DNA from: Luscinia megarhynchos
Lineage: Eukaryota > Chordata > Aves > Passeriformes > Turdidae
Reading direction: 5' to 3'
Assembly: GCA_034336665.1 (NCBI GenBank)
Contig: JAPFBE010000002.1
Location: forward strand, 11,200,906-11,264,905
Length of the DNA stretch: 64,000 nucleotides
Below are positions 38,468 through 50,500 of this stretch, one piece after another. The notes below the pieces were generated by a model. It worked only from the letters and a program-made list of their open reading frames with translations. It searched no databases and was not told the DNA's origin. Made by a program: the position numbers and the translations under genes. Each line of letters opens with the position of its first letter. Positions within the stretch are counted from its first letter, which is position 1.

Positions 38468-40480
38468 TCAGGAATTAAAAACTGTTTGCAAACCCTTTTC
38501 TGAAAATTCCTTGCAAATTTTTTCAACTGTTTTTTAGGTTTCTCTTGCAAGCACGATGGCTGCAGGGAGGTGGTAGGTACAACACATACACCTAGAGGCA
38601 GCTAGAAAAGAAAATTCACCTCCCTAAGAGAGATTACTCTTAAATTAGTGCCAACTGCACTTGAAGTCATAATCATCTATAAATGTAATTCAGTGTGTAC
38701 AAGGCATATTACTGATTTTTCAGCTTACAGCCTTATAGATACTACTTTATTTTTAGCCTTACTCTTTTGGATTTCAATACTCATCAAACTGAAGGATTTT
38801 TTTTCCCCCCTAATACTGCATCCAAGGTGTTTATATGTCTTTGGCTCACCAGAGCCTAGGGCAAATTAAAGAAACATGAAGCTTTGAGATGCTTCAAGGA
38901 CTGCTTATACCTAAAGCACTGCTGTTCCTAGAATACCCACTTTAAGAGACTGTGTTACTGAATTGTGATTTGCATATGAATGCAGCTACAATTTGAAGGG
39001 GAAGCTACTAACTGGGGAAAAACATGAAGAAGTGGTAATCAGTAATGACACTGCCTCCATTTAACTGTCATTAGTACAAAGAAGTTGTGGTACTTAAAAT
39101 GAGCAGAACTCAGATGTTTCTGTACTCTCATAGGCTGACCCGGAATTTAGGTGTGGTAGAAAGTTTCCAAAAGCCTGAGTATTTTCAACTTTGAATCTTG
39201 AGTTGTCCCTGGCTTTAAGATGAAATGACTGCTGGCTATTTTTCAGATGTATATTGGTTTAAAGTTGTATGTTTCAAACACAAATAAGAAGCTGTGTTTT
39301 AAAAAATGCTATGAAAAATTGTGGAGAAAACATATTTCAAAAGAAGCATAAGATATCCAGTGTGGCAATATTCCATAGGCTGTTTTGGTTCTCTAATGTG
39401 TGAAAGGCACTATTCTTTGCAACTCTCACTCTGAATGACAAAGTTTTGGGATGCAGCTAAATAATGTTCTCTTCAATCCCTACTCATTCAAAAATAATTA
39501 CCAATGTAATAATTACCAGTGTTAGGAGATTGGGTTGTTTATCATAGAGACTTTTTAAACCTACCTCATTATCCTCTCATGTTGTTCTACAACTCCCAAG
39601 TCCTGAATTGCATTAGTGCTCACTGATCATAAATCCTAGTGTCTGTCACAAGCAGCTCTGTTGAAGAAGAGGAGATACAAAAAGATTAAGAAAGACAAAA
39701 GGGAACTTTTGAAAATGATCAGTGAACTATTGCCTGATTTACCTGATCTGGTGGCACCATCTGCATATCTAGCAGGAAAGTGGAATATCATTAAACCATT
39801 CATTTCCAGTACATTAAGAAGCAATGCTACTGAAAATTTCAAGCACAGGAAGTGCCCACTGGATATTAATCTTAACTAATTCCTACTTTCTATGGGTTAA
39901 TCCTGTATATATCTTGCTTTTGCTGACTCCTTTCAGTTGATTTGGTTACATATAAAAGTTCTTAACTTATGTAACAGGGTTTGGGATATTTCTTAAAATT
40001 TTAAAAGCACCTGCCAATAATTCTACTTTTTTTTTTTTTTGCACATCTCACTTCCATCAAGGGCTGCAAGCCCCAGAGCTGCAAGTGCTGCCATCCAGAA
40101 GAAACAGCATAAGGAAGGAGGATTACCTTGATAGAATACATTGTCCTCTTAAACCACATGATGTATTCAGAGAATTAAATTTTCAACAAGTCATTCACTG
40201 ATAGCCACTCTGCCACCAGCTTAAGTTTCTTGTGGTTCCACAGGCATTTATAGGACAGGCCTTTGTTATGGAAAGATGCTATGTGGAAGCATTTCTGTTT
40301 GTCTTTCTCTGTCAAAGTTTATTCTCACCAAATAAGGTCAGAGTTAATAAAATACACACACACCCCACACACCCCCCAAATCCATTTAATAACTTTGCTT
40401 TTCAGTTTTCATGGCAATTGTGAAATGGCAACAGCCCTCATCACGGGGGAGAGGTGATTAACCAAAGTGCATTCACTATT
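38468..40480. other. unique non-coding sequence
   Basis: No gene. A T17 run lies near 40,025-40,041, and an ACAC/CCCC-rich patch at about 40,351-40,377. Confidence 0.45.
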
Positions 40481-40484
40481 GATG

Positions 40485-40705
40485 GGCTGCAAGTGTAAAT
40501 GAAACTGCAGCAGCTCAGTGCTGCGGGATTTTAGAGCACATTTCTCACTGCCCAGCTTTTTTGAGATCGTTATCATTTCACTGAAGTGAATACTCTTTGG
40601 TGGAACATTTCTTGCAATGGAATTTATTTACCATGCATGTGTAACAAGGTGGTATAAGTTCCACCAGGCGGTAATATCATTAGCATTTTCCTTTCCGGAG
40701 ATATC
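40485..40705. promoter_or_regulatory. CNE-like block
   Basis: Sequence of mixed composition contains TTGCAATGG, AATTTATTTACCATGCAT, TATCATTTCACTGAAGTGAA and TCCACCAGGCGGTAAT (E2F/CTCF-like core), with two retained CpGs and no repeats. It resembles conserved vertebrate regulatory DNA. This is unproven. Confidence 0.22.
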
Positions 40706-40968
40706 AGGTTTTCCTTTTCCTTTCTTCTTACTCACTTCTTCTTCTTCTGGAGGGCAGGAGGAATTGCAAATACTCTACTAAAAGAACAGAGGTCCCAGAT
40801 AATTCCAGGCTTTAGATCACTGCAGTTTTAGCTCAAACTATGTACTTGCTCAGACATAGCTAAAATACTTCTCATAGTTTCTCAGCTCTAGTCTAGTACA
40901 AATCATGTATATTTGTCTAGGCCCTTCTTTCAGCAGTAGCTGTGTATTTAATACCAATAATGCAGTAA

Positions 40969-40992
40969 ATATATATATATATATATATATAT
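40969..40992. repeat. (AT)12 microsatellite
   Basis: Twelve uninterrupted AT units. It is likely polymorphic. Confidence 0.95.
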
Positions 40993-41417
40993 GCATTCAC
41001 ACACTTTTTAAAATCTTCCTTCATTTTCAGGATTTCTGTCTCAATGGGGATTAAATGCTACTTTGTGAAACTTGGTGGAGAGTTCTAGTAATATGAACTA
41101 AGGCAATGATCTTTTGTGTTGAAAACTAACCACCCTAAGTTTTTTTTTTCATTTCTGAAACGCCAAGAAAAAATAATGCAGGATCAGCAGTACAGGCTCT
41201 ATGACAGAAAGCATTTTACCTAGATCTTAAAGAGCTTTCATTTGCCTTGTTAAACATATTAAAGACCATCTTTTCACTCTGAATTCTATTCTTTTCCATT
41301 GCTCCCTCTGAATATCTTGCTGATTTTGTGCTGCAGGTGTAGCTTAATGCAGGAGCTGAGGTCTCTTATAGAAAATTTTTCATGTTATAGTCAAGATTAT
41401 TCAGGGAGTTGAAGTAA

Positions 41418-41461
41418 GATCTTTTGCAGAAGCTTGCTCGATCTTTTGCAGAAGCCTGCTC
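41418..41461. repeat. 22-bp tandem duplication
   Basis: Two adjacent 22-bp copies (41,418-41,439 and 41,440-41,461) start GATCTTTTGCAGAAGC and end TGCTC. They differ only at one position (T versus C), indicating a recent duplication. Confidence 0.92.
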
Positions 41462-43980
41462 TAGACCCCAATGTCAACATTTTTCTTTTTACTTTTTATT
41501 TTCCATCCCTTTTTATTGGTTTGGCAACCTGAATAACCTGAGGAATCAGACAAGTCAGCAGGAGTTAAGAAATTTATGGAAACTACCAAGCAGAGTGGCA
41601 TTGACATGTTGTAAAAAGAGACATTAGGGGAGGGATGAAAAGGAAAACATAAGAAGGCTTCATCTGGAATACAGGATGTAATTAAAAGCAAGCAGATCAA
41701 ATCACCTCACACCACCAGCTGAGTGTAAGAATTTGCTAAGTATCAGTAATTGAAGTTACATAGCACTGAGGCCCATGGAATAATCTTGAGGTTCATGAAA
41801 TTAAGCATATCAGGCAGGGCTTTGTCAGGCTGCTGCAAGGAATTGCTCTGTTGTGTCATTCTGGGGCTGGACTGAAATTTGTGCTTAATGGAGTGGAGGT
41901 AGTATTCTGCTCTGTGGAGAGGGGAAATGGAAAATATTTGTTTCACATTAAAAGTGCTTCATGTAACCAATCTGGTACAGCACCATTCCAGCAATTGAGA
42001 TCTGCATCAGACATTTCTTTGACTCCGCTATTCTCCCGTCTCATCCTGTGACTGAACTGATGAACCGTTTGTGATGAATATTAGTCACATTACTTAAGAT
42101 GTCATTACAAAGTGTTCAGAGACAATGAAAGAAGCAGAAGAGTGGAGAATAACAGAATGAGTCTGCCCTGGATAGAGTCTGTGAGTAGCCTACAAGTCAA
42201 AGGACACTTCTATCTAGAAGTGCACTAACAAGACACGCACGGATTTGGAGTTCATGGAGTTCCTTGATCCCTTTCCTATTATCTCAAATGGTCCTTCTTT
42301 ATGGCTGAAAAGTCTGCCAAGTGACAATTACATTCTGAATTGCTGTCTTGTGAAGTGAGAGCTGAACAGGCTTTAAGCCATCTATAAAACAGGCCAAGCA
42401 GTCCTCTTGGTGAAATGTCCCTTTGCTTACACGAGGTCAGGTGCAAAAGGTGCCATTTGATCACCCTGCTCCTGCTGTGCAAGACATCCACCAGCGAATG
42501 GAGGGGAAACTGCTGCAGTGCTGCCAATTATTAAACACTAATAGAGAGTCCTCTTGATTAGAAGTAAAACTCCTTCATTGCACATAAACCATTCCAGTTT
42601 ACAGAGGGGCTTTTTAGTTCCATCTTTCAACTTGATTCTTCTGATGGTACAATACAGATGAGAACTCTGTGTGCTCCATGGCAGTTACCTTCTTCCCCAA
42701 TCCTCTCACTGGCCTGACCTTGACCTATGGATAGACTTTAGCATTTAATGATAATGTGGTTTGTGGTAGCAGTAACCGCAGAACAGGATCTTCCCAGTGG
42801 CTTCAAGCCAGAGTGTTACTCAGTAGCTAATGGTTGGAATGGAATGATAACAGATATGGGTGAAAAAATCTGAGATTTTGCATTTCTGTTCCTTTGAAAT
42901 AAGAAGAAAAAGTCTACACCAGAAGTATCCTTAATCTTGTGAAGTGTTTTTGATTCTGCAAGGTGTTACTTTAAGAAGTTACAATAAAGTGCATTCGAAT
43001 TTCATCCATGGATCTCATCATTAATGGTTCAGTTGTGTAGATATAAAAAAATATCTATCCAGTCATAAGTTCTAACTTTTTCTTACCACCACTTTATCAC
43101 AAGAAAACCTTTATGAAAAGTGAGGAGTCAAATTTTGCCTTAGGAACAAAAATCTACTACAGTAAATTGAATCATAAAGGAAAAAATTAAGAACAAACTT
43201 TGACTTCTCCATAAAACAGTATATCTTCTAGAAAGACAATAAGCAAAATAAGTACTCTGTTTTCATCAAATTATACCCTTTAGTTATCATATTAGGTTTC
43301 ACAATTTCCCAGGTAGGAGATATCACAAGGTTCACCTGCACTGGATCGTTTTAACCATGCAAGCACTCATTGTTGATATGGTGGTGACAGCTGACACTTT
43401 TGGTGGAAGAACGCAGCAATCCTATTTCCACAGCTAAATTCATGATCTGTTCATCATTCTCTGACAATGTATTTTCATTATTACATAGTAGCACTACATA
43501 CAGATGATCCCAGCATATACCTCAGTGAGGCAAATTTAGTCCGTCAGTTTTTTAATGCTGGACCACTGGAATCATTGGTGACAAAATATTAGGCTAATGC
43601 TTAAAAAAATTTTCTCCACTCTCATGATCCTGCAAATTTTACAGTTCTTAAACTTATACTGCCCCTTGCAACAAAACACAAAGTGCTCAGTCCAGCACAC
43701 AGTAGCATCTTCCTTTTATGGTAGGGCTGCCCAGTCTGAAGCTTCCCATTTCATGACTGGTGTACTAGTTCAAAACAAGATTAATTCCCCTTAGTGATAT
43801 ATAACTACACTAATTTTTAACTGTAAAATATTTTGAATTTATTTGTTAAGTATTGACATAATGATAAAAAGTTAAATTACCTCCAGGACACGAAAAAAGA
43901 CTTTGATTAAATATTTTTGAAGGATTTTAATACGCTATAAAAGTTGTTCTTAGGCATTTTCTTTACCCATTATGCAAATA
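41462..43980. other. unique non-coding sequence
   Basis: No supported gene. The short open frames (for example 42,279-42,527 minus) have no recognised domain. Confidence 0.45.
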
Positions 43981-43984
43981 TGTC

Positions 43985-44150
43985 AACTCATTAATAATTC
44001 AAAATAGGCAATACATTAATAATTAGGATCCCCCATTACAAATCTGACCTTTAATTGAATTCTATAGAAAGAGACTGTGAAAAATGAGCCTCTTGATTTA
44101 TGCTACGAATAAAGGTTAAAAAGCGTTTTCCTAGTAGATCTAATTTTTAT
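43985..44150. promoter_or_regulatory. CNE-like AT-rich block
   Basis: CTCATTAATAATTC, ATACATTAATAATTAGGATC, CTTTAATTGAATTC and TTTATGCTACGAATAAAGG cluster in about 160 bp without tandem repetition. It is enhancer-like in texture only. Confidence 0.22.
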
Positions 44151-47100
44151 CATTATTGCCTAAGCAGAAACATTGAGATAAGAATTTTTTTCCCAGTTGA
44201 AATTGTTTTTTTGGAAAGGCTACTTCCTTTTTTAGGAAAAAAATATTAAAAGGTATTTATTTATGCAGAGTTTAGTAAGATGGTCACTGGAGAAATGACA
44301 TAGCAATCATAGGTACTTCAGCAGCTTGAAGTCAACCTTTTTCCTTCATTTCTCTTTGCCAAATCACTTGTGGGCTCCATGATAACACAATTCTTCACAC
44401 TTAACTAATTCTTCTTCATAATTCTTCTTGTTAACTACGTCATAATGTTTAAAAGTAAAAACATTAACTGACTGTATGAAAGAATGATTACTTTCCAGTC
44501 ATAGGAAAACTGACAATAAGACATTCTGTTGCAATGCTGCAAGGACACCAATGCTATGATTATTTTTCCTTCCATTCTCAGTCCTTTCTAAAAATCCATG
44601 TCTGCAATGCAATGGTAGCTGTGCAGACACATCATTTTCTTGTAAAGTTTGAGCAAAAACATATTTGAGAATTATTAGAATACCAGTAAGGAAATGGAAG
44701 AAGGATAAGGAAAATGCCTAGGAACACACCAGAGGACTAAAAGAACATTTTATCAGTTTAAGAGAATAATAATAAGCTTGGAAAAAATCTTATATACATC
44801 CTTGTTGCAGACAAAGTACATCAAGTCTAAATGCATATGGAGGGGTTTTGCCTGAAAGCTGTCATATTACAAGCTTGGATTCCTTATTTCATTTCATAGA
44901 GATCTGAAGTCCAATAAACACTTGGATGTCCCAGCAGAAAAGGTTTCACATTGGCTGGTAAATCAAGAGCACTATTTGGTTCTGTAGTGCACAGCTGAAC
45001 CTATTATTCCTATACAAGGTACTGCATTGGTACAATGCCCTTTAAAAATGTTTGAGAAATAATAAACATATCAAAAGAATAGACATCATCAATTTGAATA
45101 GTTAAAATAGCATTATCACAGACATGTGCTTTGAATATCATTAAAAGACCACAGCCCTTCTATTCCTAAAAGGCATAAAATCCACCAAATACCCTGTTAA
45201 AACCCACTAGTGGTACACACAGCTGGAATTGGAAACCATTTAGCTTTTGACAAACTACAAACCCGTGTCAATACCCATTCTTGTAATTTTTTCAAGTCCT
45301 TGACCTGGGCACAAAACAAACTACCCCAGCCAGGACCATGCTGAGCAGCAGCTTCACAAAATTCACTTTTGCAAGTCCCACATAAAAAGTGTGAAGGAAT
45401 CACACATCTGCATCCACGTGAGAAGTCACAACCAACCAGGACAACACAGTGTTCAGTTTAACCCAGAAGTAGTTACATACAGCAAGAACATTAATACCAT
45501 TAGAATTTATCAGCTCTCATAAAAGTAAAGCCCAAAAGAGCTGGCACTCCTGGGCTCACCTGCAGCCAAATGCTGCTGTCAGGGCTAGTTCTGGGCTTGC
45601 CTGAAGGGCTGCTAAGTTCATTCTTGCAGTAAAATATACATTATATGGACCTAAACTGTCTGTTGCCTGAGTGCCACTACAGCCAGAAGAGCTTCAATTA
45701 TGGTGAAACTTAGCTACAACTAATGTTTTGAAAGGGACCAGCAGCTGCCTCATTAATGGACACAGCATGAAACTTCCTACAGAGGATTTAACAATATCAC
45801 ACTCCCAACCACACCAGAAGAGTTGGAAAGGGTGTTGGATATGTAGTGGCCAACCTATTCTGAGGCTTTAGCACACACATTGCACTTTAGCCTGGTTTGG
45901 TCTCTGTATGGCTGTGGAATGTGGAGGACTTTTTACTTCTTAAAGCCAAGGGCACCCATGCTATGTCCCTAACAACCAGGTTTGTTGTGATTTTTAAAAA
46001 TTTATGTAAGTGGAACAAATAGCAAAGCAGAATCACAGTGCTTTGTCCCTTCAAATTCTTCATTTTATTGGCTAACTATCTGCTCAGCCTCAGGATAAAG
46101 TTTACAGGTGGGGCTCATCCATCACTCAGCCTGGAGCACTCCCACTTGCCAGTGAAACCCCAAATGAGACACTTGAGTGCCAGGATTCACATCAGGATCT
46201 TCCCTCTTTCAGCCAAATTCTGCGACAATGAACTCAAGCAATTAGCAGAAAGAACTTTAACATAATTTAGAAAGTTTTGTTTCCACTCTCTCTACTCTTC
46301 ACCGTCATTAAGAAAATTGTTATTCATATATATATGTGCAAATAAATTGAAAAGACTCTGTTCCAGCCTAGAAACTGAAAAGTGCATGTTTACAAATATG
46401 TTATCACTTCCTGGCAATATTCCTAAATCTTTTGGTCTGCTACCATGGGAATGAATATACAGTCACCCACACATAATATTTTCAAGGGTAAATTCCTGAA
46501 ATTGTGTCATGACATCGAACATACCACTGCATTCCAAGACATCAGACCAAGATTTTTTTTACCATAAAAAAACTTATTCTTACTTTTTCAGATTTCTGCC
46601 ACGACTTAAATTATAGCAGAGCTACAATGTATCCTGTTCCCAAACAAGTGAAAGTTCTTTGGGATGTCAGGGGAAAGACAGTATTAGAGTAATTGATTTA
46701 TTTCATGGATTGGAAGAGTGTTTTCGATATATTTTGATTTTTCTCTAGCAATTCCCCCTTTCTATTTGATTGTACCTGTACCAGTTACAAGTGGCAAACA
46801 CCACTTAAAAGGAAAAGGAGGAGGTGTGGGGGAGGGCTGTAATTGTCATTATTCTGCTCTGTTGCCATCTGCTCCATCTATGGAAGAAAAAAACCCTTTC
46901 ATTTCATTATAAAAAAGGTTGCAGAAGTGCAATTGATTTTGTTAAGAAGCAAGGACTCATTAATGTTCCGAAGACTGGAATTGTGCTCATTCCCTTGGAC
47001 TCCCTAGATAACAAAGAAATAAAATTTTACCCAGCAATTCCTCCACCAGCAAAATTACTTGTAACTAAAGTAGATCATCCTTTAGAAAGGATGAACCTGA

Positions 47101-47522
47101 GTTTAAGTGTTTCCCCAATGAAGACTTTTCTATGACTCCTGGAAACTTAACCCATTACTTAATTATTTCCATTTTTTAAAAGGAAACATTTTACTACCAG
47201 ATTGAGAAACATCAATAAGTATATTTCTTCGATAGGGCTAGATATAATTACTGTATTAAGCATTTGTTTGTATTTTTCAAATGAGAAATGGGAAATTAAG
47301 TATGTCATCAAAATTTCATAAGCAACATGGAAAAATGAAGCGATAAAATGCCCTCAGTCTAATTGTCTTGGGTCTCTATATTGAAGTACAGAATATGATT
47401 TTAGTAGGATTAGAGATCTGGCTATTCCCACGTTACTGCCTCCATTATGGAAAAGTGGGGTGGCAGGGGTTTTTTGGTGGGGTTTTGGTTTGATTTGTTT
47501 GTTTTATTTGCAGATGCTTGCA
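44151..47522. other. unique non-coding sequence
   Basis: No supported gene. A GC-richer patch at 45,540-45,620 contains a minus-strand donor-like CTGCAG|GTGAGC. The plus-strand frame at 46,824-47,135 (103 codons) has a varied, protein-like composition in its second half but no recognised family and no splice or promoter context. Confidence 0.45.
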
Positions 47523-47589
47523 CTTGGACCAGATGACCCACCGTGGTCCCTTCCAACCTTACCCACTTCATGGTTCTGTGATTCCATAG
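47523..47589 (+). mobile_element. CR1 LINE 3' end, 5'-truncated
   Basis: CTTGGACCAGATGACCCACC, then GGTCCCTTCCAACC, then TTCATGGTTCTGTGATTCC is the hallmark 3' terminus of bird CR1 retrotransposons, including the terminal near-repeats of ATTCTRTG type. Only the last 70 bases or so remain, typical of severe 5' truncation at insertion. Upstream is an unrelated G/T-rich run (about 47,466-47,510). This fragment is the clearest evidence, along with the solo LTR, that the window is avian. Confidence 0.9.
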
Positions 47590-50500
47590 TAAGATTTAAA
47601 ATTTTCCCTCAAGATATTTGGCCAATAAATAAAATAAGCCTTTCTCCCACAAAACAAAAAGCACTTAAAATTGTTTTGGCCTCTGAATACTGTACTTCAT
47701 TGTCCTTAAGTGATGTCAAAGGTATTAGTATTTTGAGCAGAACAATTTTTACTGTGTACCACAATATTCCCAGCCTTTCTCTACTATTTAAAATAATGTA
47801 TTTAAAATTTTAGGACTGCGAACAATTTCTGGGCTGTGCCTGTGATCTGTGGAGAAGGTTAAGAATGGCAGCAAGGAGGGAAGGAGAGGTGAATGGGTGG
47901 AAAGAAGATGCCTCAGGCTTGCAGCATTTAAGCACTCACTCTCCAGCTGTAATACTCCCTGTGTGACTGACCAGTGTGGGAATTGTAACTACAGCCAGCT
48001 GGGAGCTTCTAGATCCATTTGTTAGACAGGTGAAGCAATGTCATACACACTTAAAGCAGGGATTGAAGAATGAACAAATCCAAGGGCATAAAGGCTCAAC
48101 AGAATTAACTGCAATGAGAAACATGATCAGAAAATAAAAGTCATATTTGAAATCTTAGAAAGGATACTCAGTGCAGCATTTCATTTCAAGTCTTATACAG
48201 TCAGAATGCTCTGCATCTTTTTCCAAGAATATTTACCTTGACTTTGTAAAATGCTGTCATATCCCAAGATCACACTAGGGAAATAGGTGATACAACACTA
48301 GCAATTCTTGTGGGGCATTTTCCAGTGCTGCTGTTGCTTATTTTCAGATGACTGTCTATTCTGAGCTGTTGCACTGTAGAGCAGACATTTTGTAAAATGC
48401 TTCATGGTCATGTTAAATACAAACAAGTAGAAGCCCAGAAAATGAACTGGTCCATTTAGAATGGATGGTTGAGATTCAAAAAAAAAAAAAAAAGGAGCAA
48501 AGATTAAAATGGAAACTAACTAAAGCAATTTTCAGTACTTGAACAACACTGAGACACAGAGGAAATTTCTGTTAATGAGACTCAAATAAATTATAGAAAT
48601 AGGTTTTTTTTTAGCCAGCAAATATGGCTGATCACAAAAACCATATATTAATGGAATGTCTTCTAGATGTAGGAGAGTATGCTTTGAGAACCAAACCCAG
48701 AAAACTAGCACTGATAGAGATGAAGTTGGTCTTTCAGAAAGCAGTTTAAAATGCTCCTGTCCCTCTGCATCCATGCAGTTCCAGGCAGAGGAAAACACAG
48801 CTTTGACAACCTTTAGTAGCAGACATGATACAGCATAGGTCAGATGCAGAGCCACTATCCCTTGCACCAGAAGATTCCAGCAGATGCCTCCATTTTCTCT
48901 TATGAATCTGGAAAAGCGAGCCAGTTGTCTCTGAAGGGACAATGTGGCCACCAGTTATTCTTTCCTCTGCCTTCTGGGATGCATGTCATTGATACCAAAA
49001 TAATAGAGCAGGATGAGTACAAAAGACTTATTTCATCTCCAGAATGGTGCTCTGGGCAGAAAGACTGAATTTTTATGGTTTTTTAACTATTTCAATTATC
49101 CTTTCACAAAATAATTTCAGCCTATGACTAGTGAAAACTAATTTTTCACAACCTGTATACTTCACAAAAATCCCAAATAGGGCATTCTTTTCATCCCTGT
49201 GTGGGTTATTTTTCCCATTTTGCTTTGTGTTCATTATAAAACATCTGAAACAGAGTTGAAAGTCCTTTTAGGAGAAACAATTTTGTTCTGGTAACAAACT
49301 TTGTTCTAAAAGCATGAAGAGGAATCTGAAGGAAATCTTCAGCTAAGGAGCATCAGAAGGGTTACAAAAACATGCTAAGAACCTTGCAGGTATGGAAAAA
49401 GCAGAGATACCAGGGGCCATACTAAGACCATGGCAGCTGTGTGATTAATTACTCATAAAGGCTGAAAAGACAGGAGTGGATGAAGACTACAACCGAGACA
49501 GAAGAAGCTAAAATACTCAAACCTGGTGGGGAACCCGATAACACAATTCTGCATGAAGTTACACTCATGCCTCACTGCGCTCAGTGCTCAATTCCAGCAC
49601 TGCTGGGGTTTTTATTGTTGTAGGTTTTATTCCCCACTCTAATTATAATGCATACGGTAATGATTAATACTGCAAAGCAGACTGATATTCAGTTCTGACA
49701 CAACATCAGCATGTGGGTCCTTAAATCTGTCAGTAAGGGGCATAGTAAAATACAAGAGATTGAATAGACTGAACTAACAAGGATAAATTAAAACTTTAGA
49801 AATTGAATCAAAAGAAAAACCTGTGATACTACACAGATTTATTACACTGTGCTTTTGAACAGCTAACTTGTAAGGCCTTCTCATAGCTGATCTCAGGTTT
49901 ATAAGAGGTTGATCAAAATTACTGGAGACCTTTACATATATGCTGCAGGCTCTATGTTTCATTGCATGCATTTCACAGGATATTGCTAAGCAGCAGCTCA
50001 GGAACTACTACTCTATTTGGAGTGAGAAGACTCTACTTGACAGAGTTTATGTAAGGCCAGACTTTGCAGACCAAGTCTTAATATCCCCAAAGATGCGAGT
50101 CCCATGGCAAAAATTCTAATTTCCTATACTAAAATGTTTATGATTCTTTGAATTCATTTTTTTCTCTCCTCCCCAAATTTACACAGACTTCTTCTCACAG
50201 TTTTCCCATTCCTTCCAAGAACATTTGCCTAGATGCAAATGATCAACTCTATCCCCAGGGTTTTTGGGTTACTAGAGTGGTCCTTGAATAAAAGACTTTT
50301 TCAGATTGGGCAATTCTGTAACAGTTTTATGGAAATAAAAAATAAATAAACAGGCTACTTCCTGAATCACAATTGATAATTTTATCTTGTGATAGTTTTA
50401 TCTTGTTTTATTTATATACTGGCTCTACGCTGCTGCATCTCTTCAGAATACGTCTCAACCTAAAATAAAGCAAAATATTGTACCTGTTGCAGTCAGACAT

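Noticed and set aside
45545..45605. Minus-strand segment with CTGCAG|GTGAGC donor and CTTCAG acceptor (about 41 nt, open)
   Set aside because: The acceptor tract is weak and 41 nt open frames are trivial by chance.
46824..47135. 103-codon plus-strand frame with varied, protein-like composition
   Set aside because: No family recognised and its first part is low-complexity. It is not supported by splice sites or a start context. A protein database search would decide.
48532..48951. 139-codon minus-strand frame
   Set aside because: No recognised domain, overlaps opposite-strand frames, no promoter or splice context.
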